64,000 bases of DNA. Origin: Bosea sp. BIWAKO-01 (lineage in GTDB: Bacteria > Pseudomonadota > Alphaproteobacteria > Rhizobiales > Beijerinckiaceae). Where the stretch lies: the NCBI RefSeq assembly GCF_001748145.1, contig NZ_BCQA01000001.1, forward strand, positions 2,105,501-2,169,500. The letters run 5' to 3'. The notes under the pieces are model-generated. The model saw only the letters and a program-made list of their open reading frames with translations. It was not told the DNA's origin and ran no database searches. The position numbers and the translations under genes are program-made. Below, piece after piece: positions 11,162 to 19,180 of the stretch. How positions within the stretch are numbered: the first letter of the stretch is position 1; every line of letters starts with the position of its first letter.

Positions 11162-12172
11162 CTAGGGCCGTCCCGTCGGCACGCCTTCGCGAATCCTCTG
11201 CGAGAACGCGGGATCGTCGAGGGACAGCGTGCGTGCCCGCTCGCTGATGCGCCCGCGTCGAATCAGCTCGTCGAGCGGCATGTCGGAGCGGATCGCACCG
11301 ATGCGGGCGAGATAGCCCGGCAGGTAGCCCGAGAGCAGCACGCGCGGATCGAGCGGCAGCGAGAAGGTCCAGCCGGGCGCAACCGAACCGACGAGATGGT
11401 AGACCACCGTCGTGCAATTGGTCGTCAACGTGTTGTACCAGCGCGGCTTCTTCGCCAGCCGGTTGATGTCAGCGGCATAGGCGAGCAGCACGTCGCGGGC
11501 CTGGGTCGGGGTCGCCGCGAGCCGGAACAGCCTCACATCCTCGCCACGTGCATGGGTTCGCAGACCAACGATGTCGCGCTCGTCGGCGGCGACATAGGCC
11601 ATCTCATAGGTCCGGAAGAAGCCGGCCAGCGACGACCATTCCTCGCCCTTTTCGCGCCTGACCTCGATCGAGAAGGTCAGCGGCAGCGAATCCGAAAAGG
11701 TGAAGCTGACGAGCAGATGCGCGATCGCCTCGCCGGACCAATAGGACAGGAAGAGATCGGCCCCCTCGATCTTCGAGAGGTCGAAGCTGCGCGTTTCCCA
11801 GTGCTGATCGTAGTCCGCTTCGGTGCGCCAGCGGAAATGCCGCAAATTGCTGACAGTGATGCGGTCGCCCTCGCGCGCGATCTCCGGCAGGCGCGCAAGC
11901 TCGGGTATCCAGTCGCGATCATGGGATGGCAGCATGCTGTTCCACCAGCCGAGCAGGCCAAGGAACACGACCGCGAAGCCCAGCGGCAACCGCAGGGCGC
12001 CGGTCCAGATCCCGATCAGCCCGGCCAGCGCGGCGAAGCCGAAGCCGATGGCGCCCATGATCGCCAGCGCGCCGTTGAGGCGGAACAGCAGGAGGCCGAC
12101 GCCCCAAAGACCCGCCCCGACGATGACGAGGGTGGTGAGAAGCTTCAGCAGAATCAAAAAGAGGCGGCTCAT
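11162..12172 (-). CDS. DUF4105 membrane protein (Lnb N-terminal-like protease fold)
   Basis: A 336-residue inner-membrane protein. Three hydrophobic segments fill roughly residues 1-90 (LFLILLKLLTTLVIVGAG; GAIGFGFAALAGLIGIW; LGFAVVFLGLLGWW), followed by a periplasmic DUF4105 domain. Its hallmark NCTT motif is present in YNTLTTNCTTVVYHLV, with the Cys expected to be the nucleophile of a papain-like fold. In the lacto-N-biosidase context this domain is called Lnb N-terminal, but here it stands alone and the substrate is unknown. The start at 12172 has GAGG five bases before it. The gene faces pckA head-on in the same direction, 36 bases downstream of it. Confidence 0.87.
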   Translation of the reverse strand: MSRLFLILLKLLTTLVIVGAGLWGVGLLLFRLNGALAIMGAIGFGFAALAGLIGIWTGALRLPLGFAVVFLGLLGWWNSMLPSHDRDWIPELARLPEIAREGDRITVSNLRHFRWRTEADYDQHWETRSFDLSKIEGADLFLSYWSGEAIAHLLVSFTFSDSLPLTFSIEVRREKGEEWSSLAGFFRTYEMAYVAADERDIVGLRTHARGEDVRLFRLAATPTQARDVLLAYAADINRLAKKPRWYNTLTTNCTTVVYHLVGSVAPGWTFSLPLDPRVLLSGYLPGYLARIGAIRSDMPLDELIRRGRISERARTLSLDDPAFSQRIREGVPTGRP

Positions 12173-12208
12173 CGCCGCCTCTCGTAACACATCAAACCGA
12201 TTCGGACG

Positions 12209-13825
12209 TCACGCCGCGAGCGAACTCGTCGGCGCGGCCGCCTTCACGGCATCATCGACATGGCTCTCGAAGCGCTTGAAGTTCTCGCGGAACATGCCGA
12301 CGAGCGTCTTGGCGGTCTCGGCGAACTCGGCCTTATCCTGCCAGGTTTTGACGGGATAGAGGATGTGCGGCTCGACGCCGGGCACCGAGGTCGGCACCGC
12401 GAAGCCGAAATAGGGATCGCGGCGGAAGTCGGCACGGTTGAGCGAGCCGTCCAGCGCCGCCGACAGCAGGCGGCGGGTGACGCGGATCGGCATGCGCCGC
12501 CCGGTGCCGTACTTGCCGCCGGTCCAGCCGGTGTTCACCAGCCAGCAATCGACATGGTGCTTGGCGATGAAGTCGCGCAGCAGATTGGCATATTCCGACG
12601 GGTGACGCGGCAGGAAGGGCGAGCCGAAGCAGGTCGAGAACTCCGGCTCGACGCCGACAAGGCCGCGCTCCGTGCCGGCGACCTTGGCGGTGTAGCCGGA
12701 GAGGAAATGGTACATCGCCTCGGCCGGGGTCAGCTTGGCGATCGGCGGCATCACGCCGAACGCGTCGGCAGTCAGCATCACGATGTTCTTGGGCGTGCCG
12801 GCCCGGCCGGTGCGCGACGCATTCGGGATGAAGTCGAGCGGATAGGCCGAGCGGGTGTTCTCGGTCTTGCTCTGGTCGTCGAAATCCACGACCCGGCTGA
12901 TCGGGTCGAGCACGACGTTCTCGAGCACGGTGCCGAAGCGCTGCGAAGCAGCATAGATCTGCGGCTCGGCCTCGGCCGAGAGCTTGATCGTCTTGGCGTA
13001 GCAGCCACCCTCGAAATTGAAGATGCCGTCCTTCGACCAGCCATGCTCGTCATCGCCGATGAGCGTGCGGTCAGGGTCTGCCGACAGCGTGGTCTTGCCG
13101 GTGCCGGAGAGCCCGAAGAAGATCGCCGGGTCTTCATTGCGGCCGACATTCGCCGAGCAATGCATCGGCACGACACCCTTGGTCGGCAGGATGTAGTTCA
13201 GATAGGTGAAGACCGATTTCTTCATCTCGCCGGCATAGGCGGAGCCGCCGATCAGCACGATCTTGCGGGTGAAATCGATGGCAACGACGGTCTCGCTGCG
13301 GCAGCCATGGCGCTTGGGATCGGCCTTGAAGCTCGGGAGATCGACAATCGTCATCTCCGGCACATAGGTCGGAATCTCTTCCGGAGCCGGGCGGATCAGC
13401 AGGTTGCGAATGAAGAGCGAGTGCCAGGCGAACTCCGTGAAGACGCGAGCCTTGACGCGATGCACCGGGTCGGCGCCGCCATAGAGATCCTGGGCAAAGA
13501 GTTCCTTGCCTTCGGCGTGGCTGATGAAATCAGCGAGCAAGGTCTCGAACTGCTTCGGCGTGATCGCGCCGTTGTTCTCCCACCAGACGGTTCCTTCCGT
13601 CAGCGCGTCCTTGACGACGAACTTGTCCTTCGGAGACCGGCCGGTATGGCTGCCGGTATCGGCGCAGAGCGCACCGCCATGGGCGATCTCGGACTCGCCG
13701 CGCCGCAGCGACTCCTCGTAAAGGCGCGCCGCTTCGAAGTTCCAGCGCACCGCCTTGAGCTTGCGGAAGCCGAATGTGTCGGCGCCGCAGGCGGTGTTGA
13801 AGTGACCGATAGTCTCCACAGGCAT
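12209..13825 (-). CDS. pckA: Phosphoenolpyruvate carboxykinase (ATP)
   Basis: Converts oxaloacetate and ATP to PEP, CO2 and ADP, the entry step of gluconeogenesis from C4 acids. The 538-residue protein shows the substrate region [10 protein letters not shown] near residue 60, [11 protein letters not shown] near 194, the PEPCK P-loop GLSGTGKTT at 238-246 and the metal-binding LIGDDEHGW at 255-263, all intact. The start at 13825 gives the usual N-terminus ([10 protein letters not shown]); upstream codons look non-coding. In rhizobia pckA sits beside chvI-chvG and is carbon-regulated; here a HugZ-like gene separates them. A promoter-like element lies about 85 bases upstream. Confidence 0.97.
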   Translation of the reverse strand: MPVETIGHFNTACGADTFGFRKLKAVRWNFEAARLYEESLRRGESEIAHGGALCADTGSHTGRSPKDKFVVKDALTEGTVWWENNGAITPKQFETLLADFISHAEGKELFAQDLYGGADPVHRVKARVFTEFAWHSLFIRNLLIRPAPEEIPTYVPEMTIVDLPSFKADPKRHGCRSETVVAIDFTRKIVLIGGSAYAGEMKKSVFTYLNYILPTKGVVPMHCSANVGRNEDPAIFFGLSGTGKTTLSADPDRTLIGDDEHGWSKDGIFNFEGGCYAKTIKLSAEAEPQIYAASQRFGTVLENVVLDPISRVVDFDDQSKTENTRSAYPLDFIPNASRTGRAGTPKNIVMLTADAFGVMPPIAKLTPAEAMYHFLSGYTAKVAGTERGLVGVEPEFSTCFGSPFLPRHPSEYANLLRDFIAKHHVDCWLVNTGWTGGKYGTGRRMPIRVTRRLLSAALDGSLNRADFRRDPYFGFAVPTSVPGVEPHILYPVKTWQDKAEFAETAKTLVGMFRENFKRFESHVDDAVKAAAPTSSLAA

Positions 13826-13909
13826 TCTCCCGAACGGCGCCCTTCGACGCCTAGTTTCGACATGGCGGACTGTGCTTCCGCCACCGTGGGCGAGATCAAG
13901 TGCGGCGCT

Positions 13910-13957
13910 CTTTAAGCGCATGGCGACGCCGGCTCAAGTCACCGACGAAACTTGAGC
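13910..13957 (-). promoter_or_regulatory. Candidate pckA promoter with inverted repeat
   Basis: On the minus strand CTTGAG (13938-13933) and TTAAAG (13915-13910) are 17 bases apart and point at pckA. The -35 element lies in one arm of a perfect inverted repeat, GCTCAAGT (13932-13939) and ACTTGAGC (13950-13957), with a 10-base spacer. The repeat could be an operator. The -10 match is only moderate. Confidence 0.4.
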
Positions 13958-14012
13958 AGGCACAAACTTCCCTAAATCGATTGAATAAACCGAGCCCTCC
14001 GGCACAGCGTCA

Positions 14013-14792
14013 TCAGGCCGCAGCTCGAGCTTTCTGGGCCAGCGCCACCAGGGCGGCACGCAGCGCCCCCGGGCTGGTGACACGCTCGGGAAAGACAAGG
14101 CGCGCCGCCGCATCGCCGCAAACGAGATCGAGCCCTTCGGGATCGAGCCCCGTCGCCCGCCAGCGCCCCTCCGCCTCACCCAGCAACCGCGTCGCATAGA
14201 GCGCGAGCGCGTCCGCATGGTCCTCGTTCATATGCGCGACGGCGCCGTCCTCGGCCTCGATCAGCGCATCGCACCCCGTCAGGTCGAGCAGGACGTCACC
14301 TGTCGCGATCTCGGCTGCGCGGGCAAACCCGCCATTGGGATGGAGCCCGGAGACCTCGAGCCGGAAGAGCGAAAAATCGGGAAAATCAATGTAGAGCTTC
14401 GACTTGGGGTGACGCGCCAGGAACCGGCGCCGCGCCCGCGGATCGTCGGTGCGCAGGGCACGCCCGGCCACGCTGACGCGCTTCGAGTTGGCCATGGGGT
14501 CGCCCTTGCCGAGCGCAAAGCACAGGATCGAGCAGCGCGGATCGGCGTCGAGATTGCGCGTGTGCAATGCGAGCTTCGAGAGCAGAAGGAGCGGTGTTCC
14601 GTCGACATCGGTCGCGACATTCACGAGAGTCGACAACGGAAATCCGCTTGCCGGATCAAGGGTCGCCAGCGGCGCGGTGCGAGCAATGCGCAGCAGCTCG
14701 CGCGCCATCGCGACCGCATCGAAGGAATCTGGCGCTGTGCCCCCGAGTTCGACGCCGCGTGGCGTGATCGCCTGTCCCTGAACCTCAGACAT
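14013..14792 (-). CDS. HugZ-family protein (PNPOx-like split barrel plus DUF2470)
   Basis: A 259-residue cytoplasmic protein with an N-terminal split-barrel of the pyridoxamine-phosphate oxidase superfamily (LLRIARTAPLATLDPASGFP then STLVNVATDVDGTPLLLLS) and a C-terminal DUF2470 domain marked by VAHMNEDHADALALYA. In HugZ of Helicobacter and Campylobacter this architecture binds and breaks haem; other members bind flavin or have unknown roles. Haem ligand residues cannot be judged by eye. The gene is inserted between pckA and chvI relative to the usual rhizobial order and is divergent from chvI across 202 bases. Confidence 0.88.
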   Translation of the reverse strand: MSEVQGQAITPRGVELGGTAPDSFDAVAMARELLRIARTAPLATLDPASGFPLSTLVNVATDVDGTPLLLLSKLALHTRNLDADPRCSILCFALGKGDPMANSKRVSVAGRALRTDDPRARRRFLARHPKSKLYIDFPDFSLFRLEVSGLHPNGGFARAAEIATGDVLLDLTGCDALIEAEDGAVAHMNEDHADALALYATRLLGEAEGRWRATGLDPEGLDLVCGDAAARLVFPERVTSPGALRAALVALAQKARAAA

Positions 14793-14872
14793 CGCACGCT
14801 CCTCACTCTCAAAAATCGGCTTTGGCGAGCTGCACCAGCCGAAGCCGCCGCGAGCCGCTCCGGAGCCTTTCG

Positions 14873-14891
14873 GCCTAACAACGCGTTAGGC
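14873..14891. promoter_or_regulatory. Inverted repeat in hugZ/chvI intergenic region
   Basis: GCCTAAC (14873-14879) and GTTAGGC (14885-14891) form a perfect 7-5-7 inverted repeat between two divergent genes, 81 bases from the hugZ-like start and 104 bases from chvI. It is a candidate operator for either gene; no regulator is assigned. Confidence 0.35.
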
Positions 14892-14994
14892 TGTAGCGAA
14901 ACCGTCACGGCACCGCTAGATTGCAGCCACGGTTTGGCCGCTCTCTCGCGAGAGTGGACCCGTCATTGCAACGCGGCCCAGAGACGTAAAGCCC

Positions 14995-15696
14995 ATGCCA
15001 ACCATTGCGCTGGTCGATGACGACCGCAACATCCTGACCTCGGTTTCCATCGCGCTCGAGGCCGAAGGATACCGGATCATGACCTATACGGACGGGGCAT
15101 CGGCGCTTGATGGGCTGAAGCAGAACCCGCCAGATCTGGCGATCTTCGATATCAAGATGCCACGCATGGACGGGATGGAGCTGCTTCGGCGACTCAGGCA
15201 GAAATCCGACCTGCCGGTGATCTTCCTGACGTCGAAGGACGAGGAGATCGACGAGCTCTTTGGCCTGAAGATGGGCGCGGACGACTTCATCCGGAAGCCG
15301 TTCTCGCAGCGGCTGCTGGTCGAGCGCGTCAAGGCGATCCTGCGCCGCTCAGGCGCCAAGGATGTCAGCGCGCCCGCGCGGCCGGAAGACGCCAAGGCCC
15401 TGGAGCGCGGCCAGTTGCGCATGGACCCGGAGCGTCATACCTGCACCTGGAAGGGCGAGCCGGTCACGCTGACCGTCACCGAATTCCTGATCCTGCAGTC
15501 GCTGGCACAGCGTCCCGGCGTGGTGAAAAGCCGCAACGCCCTGATGGACGCCGCCTATGACGACGAGGTCTATGTCGACGACCGCACCATCGACAGCCAT
15601 ATCAAGCGGCTGCGCAAGAAGTTCAATCAGGTCGATGCCGAGTTCGACATGATCGAGACGCTGTACGGCGTTGGTTATCGCTTCAAGGAGATGTGA
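14995..15696 (+). CDS. chvI: Response regulator ChvI (OmpR family)
   Basis: Receives phosphate from ChvG and acts as a DNA-binding regulator of acid response, exopolysaccharide and surface functions in rhizobia and Agrobacterium. The 233 residues comprise a receiver domain (acidic pocket VDDD at 7-10, phospho-acceptor Asp52 in [11 protein letters not shown], Thr79 and Lys101 in IRKPF) and a C-terminal winged helix ending in [16 protein letters not shown] and [12 protein letters not shown]. The ATG at 14995 is preceded by a purine stretch. chvG follows after 72 bases, so both are probably co-transcribed; hprK, EIIA and HPr continue in the same direction. Confidence 0.95.
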   Translation: MPTIALVDDDRNILTSVSIALEAEGYRIMTYTDGASALDGLKQNPPDLAIFDIKMPRMDGMELLRRLRQKSDLPVIFLTSKDEEIDELFGLKMGADDFIRKPFSQRLLVERVKAILRRSGAKDVSAPARPEDAKALERGQLRMDPERHTCTWKGEPVTLTVTEFLILQSLAQRPGVVKSRNALMDAAYDDEVYVDDRTIDSHIKRLRKKFNQVDAEFDMIETLYGVGYRFKEM

Positions 15697-15768
15697 GAAT
15701 CGCGATCGATGCCTTGACCTGCTCCGAGGGACACTTAACCGCCTTCGTGAAACTGGAACGCATCACGC

Positions 15769-17565
15769 ATGGCGACGATTGAACAGGACAGACCCCGCGC
15801 CGAAGGCCGCCACAGCCGTCCGGCGCTGCGGCGGCGCGTAGCGCTTGCGGGGCGGCATGCCTGGCGCGCCATCTCGTCGCGCGCCGCCTCCAGCCTGACG
15901 CGTCGCATCGTCGTCCTCAATCTCGCCGGGCTCGTGGCACTGCTGCTCGGCTTTCTCTACCTCAATCAGTTCCGTGAAGGATTGATCGAGTCGCGGGTGC
16001 AAAGCCTGCTGACGCAGGGCGAGATCATTGCCGCATCGATCGCGGCCTCCGCGACGGTCGAGACCGACACGATCACGATCGACGCCGACAAGCTTTTGCA
16101 GCTGCAAGCAGGTGAAAGCGCCGGCATTGCCGATGATCCGCTCGATTTCTCGATCAATCCCGAGAAAGTGGCGCCACTGCTCAGGCGCCTGGTGACCCCG
16201 ACGAAGACCCGTGCCCGCGTCTATGACAAGGACGGGATGCTGACGCTCGACTCGCGCAATCTCTATTCGCGCGGCGACGTGCTCCGCCTCGACCTGCCGC
16301 GCCTCGGCGAGCAGGACGAGGCGCCCTTGCTCGAGCGCACCTGGAACATGCTGCGCAACCGGCTCGGGCGCGCCGACGTGCCGGCCTATGACGATTTCGC
16401 CAATGCCAATGGCAAGTCCTATCCGGAGGTGGCACGCGCCTTGAGCGGCGTTCCAGCCAGCGTCGTGCGCGTCAATACGCGCGGGCAGACCATCGTTTCC
16501 GTCGCCGTCCCGGTCCAGCGCTTCCGGGCCGTGCGCGGAGCGCTTCTGCTCTCGACGCAAGGCGGCGACATCGACGGCATCATCGCTGGCGAGCGCTACG
16601 CGATCATCCAGGTCTTTGCCGTCGCCGCGGGCGTGATGATCGTGCTGTCGGTGCTGCTGGCCGGCACGATCGCCGAGCCGATCCGCAAGCTTGCCGACGC
16701 TGCGCAGCGCGTGCGCAAGGGCGTGAAGTCGCGTGAGGAAATTCCCGATTTCACCAATCGCCATGACGAGATCGGACATCTGTCGGGCTCGCTGCGCGAC
16801 ATGACGAAGGCGCTCTACAACCGCATCGAGGCGATCGAGAGCTTCGCCGCCGATGTCGCCCATGAGCTCAAGAACCCGCTCACCTCCCTGCGCAGCGCCG
16901 TGGAAACGCTGCCGCGCGTGAAGAACGACGATTCCCGCGGCCGGCTGCTCGCCGTGATCCAGCATGATGTCCGGCGCCTCGATCGCCTGATCTCGGATAT
17001 TTCGGATGCATCGCGGCTCGACGCGGAACTGGCACGCAACGATGCCGCCCCCGTCGACATGGCCCAGGTCCTGGAAGCCGTGGTCAGCTTGCAGAACCAG
17101 ACGCGGCGGGACGGTCAGCCCGGGATCGAGCTTTCGGTCGAGCGGCGCGGGCAGCGCCCCGGCGGGCGCCAGGACTTCCTGGTGATGGGCCATGATTCCC
17201 GGCTCGGCCAGGTCATGGTCAATCTCATCGACAACGCTCGTTCCTTCTCGCAGCCCGACAAGCCCGTGCGCGTCATACTGTCGCGCGTCGGGCCCGATGT
17301 GCTGATCAGCGTCGAGGATGACGGGCCGGGCATCCCGCCCCACGCCATCGAACGGATCTTCGAGCGCTTCTATACCGATCGGCCGGATGAGGGCTTCGGG
17401 CAGAATTCCGGGCTCGGCCTTTCGATCTCACGCCAGATCGTCGAGGCCCATCGCGGCAGCATTCGGGCTGAGAACCGGCTCGACCGCTCGACCGGAGCGG
17501 AAGACCCGCCACGGCTCGGAGCGCGCTTCGTCGTGCGGCTGCCTGCCGTTCAGCACATCGCCTGA
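15769..17565 (+). CDS. chvG: Sensor histidine kinase ChvG
   Basis: Membrane sensor partner of ChvI. It has 598 residues: a cytoplasmic N-terminus of about 45, a first membrane segment (IVVLNLAGLVALLLGFLYL), a periplasmic sensor of roughly 210 residues of the ChvG stimulus-sensing type, a second membrane segment (IQVFAVAAGVMIVLSVLLAG), a HAMP linker, the H box SFAADVAHELKNPLTSLRSA with His365, and an ATPase domain with NLIDNARSFS, DDGPGIP and GLGLSISRQI. In rhizobia the periplasmic repressor ExoR modulates this kinase; exoR is not in the window. hprK starts nine bases downstream, which supports one operon. Confidence 0.95.
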   Translation: MATIEQDRPRAEGRHSRPALRRRVALAGRHAWRAISSRAASSLTRRIVVLNLAGLVALLLGFLYLNQFREGLIESRVQSLLTQGEIIAASIAASATVETDTITIDADKLLQLQAGESAGIADDPLDFSINPEKVAPLLRRLVTPTKTRARVYDKDGMLTLDSRNLYSRGDVLRLDLPRLGEQDEAPLLERTWNMLRNRLGRADVPAYDDFANANGKSYPEVARALSGVPASVVRVNTRGQTIVSVAVPVQRFRAVRGALLLSTQGGDIDGIIAGERYAIIQVFAVAAGVMIVLSVLLAGTIAEPIRKLADAAQRVRKGVKSREEIPDFTNRHDEIGHLSGSLRDMTKALYNRIEAIESFAADVAHELKNPLTSLRSAVETLPRVKNDDSRGRLLAVIQHDVRRLDRLISDISDASRLDAELARNDAAPVDMAQVLEAVVSLQNQTRRDGQPGIELSVERRGQRPGGRQDFLVMGHDSRLGQVMVNLIDNARSFSQPDKPVRVILSRVGPDVLISVEDDGPGIPPHAIERIFERFYTDRPDEGFGQNSGLGLSISRQIVEAHRGSIRAENRLDRSTGAEDPPRLGARFVVRLPAVQHIA

Positions 17566-17574
17566 GTTGCCGCC

Positions 17575-18042
17575 ATGGACAATACAAACACGGCCGCAAC
17601 CGGCGAACGCGTGCATGCCAGCACGATTGCGATTGGAGAGGCCGGAATCATCATCCGCGGTCCATCCGGCGCCGGAAAGTCGGTTCTGGCGTTGGCCCTC
17701 ATCGCGCTCGCCAGGCAGGACGGCCTGTTTGCGCGCCTGGTCGCCGACGACCGGACCGAACTGAATGCGACTGGCGGCAGGCTGGTCGGCTACCCCGTCT
17801 CCCCGCTGGAAGGACTGATCGAGCGACGCGGTCTCGGCCTCACGCCCGAGCCCCACTTGCCCGGCGTCGTGATCCGGCTGATTGTCGATTGCAGCGGCGA
17901 GGAGCCGGAACGCATGCCTGAGCCCGAAGCGCTGGTGGAACGCCTGGCAGGTGTCGACCTGCCGCGGCTGACCGTAAAGGGTCGGGCCGGTGACGAGCGG
18001 CTTGTCCTCACCGCCCTGCGCTTGTTCATGGGGGATGCGTGA
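17575..18042 (+). CDS. hprK: Short HPr kinase/phosphorylase
   Basis: A 155-residue HprK homologue holding only the C-terminal catalytic domain; Firmicutes HprK has about 310 residues with an extra N-terminal domain, and this short form is normal for alphaproteobacteria. The P-loop GPSGAGKS lies near residue 29, followed by LVADDRTELNATGG and the capping signature GVVIRLIVDC. It phosphorylates HPr on the regulatory Ser, linking metabolic state to the PTS branch encoded next door (EIIA at 18153, HPr at 18556). The nine-base gap to chvG implies cotranscription with the two-component system. Confidence 0.94.
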   Translation: MDNTNTAATGERVHASTIAIGEAGIIIRGPSGAGKSVLALALIALARQDGLFARLVADDRTELNATGGRLVGYPVSPLEGLIERRGLGLTPEPHLPGVVIRLIVDCSGEEPERMPEPEALVERLAGVDLPRLTVKGRAGDERLVLTALRLFMGDA

Positions 18043-18152
18043 GCCTTGTTTTCGACAAGATTCAATCAAGCTGTCTTGCCTAACCCGCGCGCCTGCCGCA
18101 TAAACCGCGACCTTGTCCGGGCGCCTGCAAGCGCTCTCCGGTGCGATAGTGA

Positions 18153-18554
18153 ATGATCGGACTCGTCCTTGTGACGCATGGGCATCTGGCGACCGAGTTC
18201 CGCTCAGCGCTCGAACATGTCGTCGGCCCCCAGCAAAACCTCGCCACCATCGCCATCGCCCCCGATGACGACATGGAGGCCCGTCGACGCGACATCATCG
18301 CGGCGGTCGAAGCCGTCGAGAACGGCAAGGGCGTGATCGTTCTCACCGACATGTTCGGTGGCACGCCCTCGAATCTGGCCATCTCGGTGATGGAACCCGG
18401 GCGGATCGACGTCGTGGCCGGGATCAATCTGCCGATGTTGATCAAACTCGCCAGCGTGCGCGAGGAGAAGACCCTCGACGAGGCCGTAACCAGCGCGCAG
18501 GATGCCGGCCGAAAATACATCACCGTAGCCAGCCGGGTCCTGGCGGGAAAATAG
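18153..18554 (+). CDS. PTS EIIA component, mannose family
   Basis: A 133-residue stand-alone EIIA of the mannose/fructose family. The phosphorylatable His9 is in LVLVTHGHLA, and the family motif VLTDMFGGTPSNLA is intact. No EIIB, EIIC or EIID permease gene is nearby, so this is a regulatory rather than sugar-importing branch, as in other rhizobia where a Man-type EIIA receives phosphate from HPr of the nitrogen-type PTS. It ends one base before HPr begins, implying coupled translation. Often called manX or ptsIIA-Man. Confidence 0.94.
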   Translation: MIGLVLVTHGHLATEFRSALEHVVGPQQNLATIAIAPDDDMEARRRDIIAAVEAVENGKGVIVLTDMFGGTPSNLAISVMEPGRIDVVAGINLPMLIKLASVREEKTLDEAVTSAQDAGRKYITVASRVLAGK

Positions 18555-18555
18555 G

Positions 18556-18891
18556 ATGAGCGGCCAGGTGAGCAGCAGCGAAGACGATTGTGATTGCCCG
18601 GAGACGGCGATCCCGAACGGCGCGCTTTATTGCGAACTGCCGATCGTCAACAAGAAGGGGCTGCACGCCCGCGCTACGGCGAAATTCGTGCAGTGCGCCT
18701 CGAATTTCGACGCAGACATTACCGTGACCCGCTGCGGCGAGACCGTCGGCGCAACCTCGATCATGGGCATCCTGACGCTTGGTGCCGGCATCGGCTCGAC
18801 CATCACCGTCGTCGCCAAGGGCCGTGACGCCCAGGAGGCGCTGAAGGCGCTTGAAGCGCTGGTCGCCGACAAGTTTGGCGAAGGCGAATAG
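18556..18891 (+). CDS. HPr phosphocarrier protein
   Basis: A 111-residue HPr-like carrier. The catalytic His is His37 in KKGLHARATAKFV, and the regulatory Ser phosphorylated by HprK is expected at Ser68 in ATSIMGILTLGAG. A 24-residue acidic, Cys-containing extension (SSEDDCDCPET) precedes the HPr fold, longer than in enteric HPr of about 85-90 residues. Together with HprK and EIIA it forms a phosphorelay whose enzyme I (PtsP) lies outside the window. In rhizobia this relay ties carbon and nitrogen status to ChvG/ChvI and gluconeogenesis. Confidence 0.94.
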   Translation: MSGQVSSSEDDCDCPETAIPNGALYCELPIVNKKGLHARATAKFVQCASNFDADITVTRCGETVGATSIMGILTLGAGIGSTITVVAKGRDAQEALKALEALVADKFGEGE

Positions 18892-19086
18892 GCCGTAGCG
18901 CCAACCGCGCTCCCTTGCAGGTCGCGCGAGGTCAGATTTTGCTGCGCTGGCCTAAGATGCGTTGGTGGCAAACCATCCTGTCCCTTCCCGGACTGCTGAC
19001 TTCCGACGGCAGATACGCGACCACGCCGAATGCGGGCGTCAGACAGGCGAGGTTCGCGCATGTCGCGCCGGGCTCGTTCCCGGTGC

Positions 19087-19106
19087 ATATAAAGACATCT
19101 TTATAT
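19087..19106. promoter_or_regulatory. Candidate SahR operator upstream of ahcY
   Basis: ATATAAAGA (19087-19095) and TCTTTATAT (19098-19106) form a perfect 9-2-9 inverted repeat 75 bases before the ahcY start. It strikingly resembles the ATATAAAG/CTTTATAT palindrome I recall before methionine-cycle genes of alphaproteobacteria, attributed to SahR, an ArsR-type regulator that senses S-adenosylhomocysteine. A TTGATT hexamer (19109-19114) right after it could be the -35 element. Confidence 0.65.
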
Positions 19107-19180
19107 CTTTGATTGCCTTCTGACGCCGTCGCTGCTAGAGAGCCGCGCGTCATTCAAGATCAAGCCATTGGAGCAGCCCC

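Noticed and set aside
18892..19180. SAM or SAH riboswitch considered upstream of ahcY
   Set aside because: No conserved riboswitch core could be recognised; the perfect DNA palindrome fits a protein operator better.
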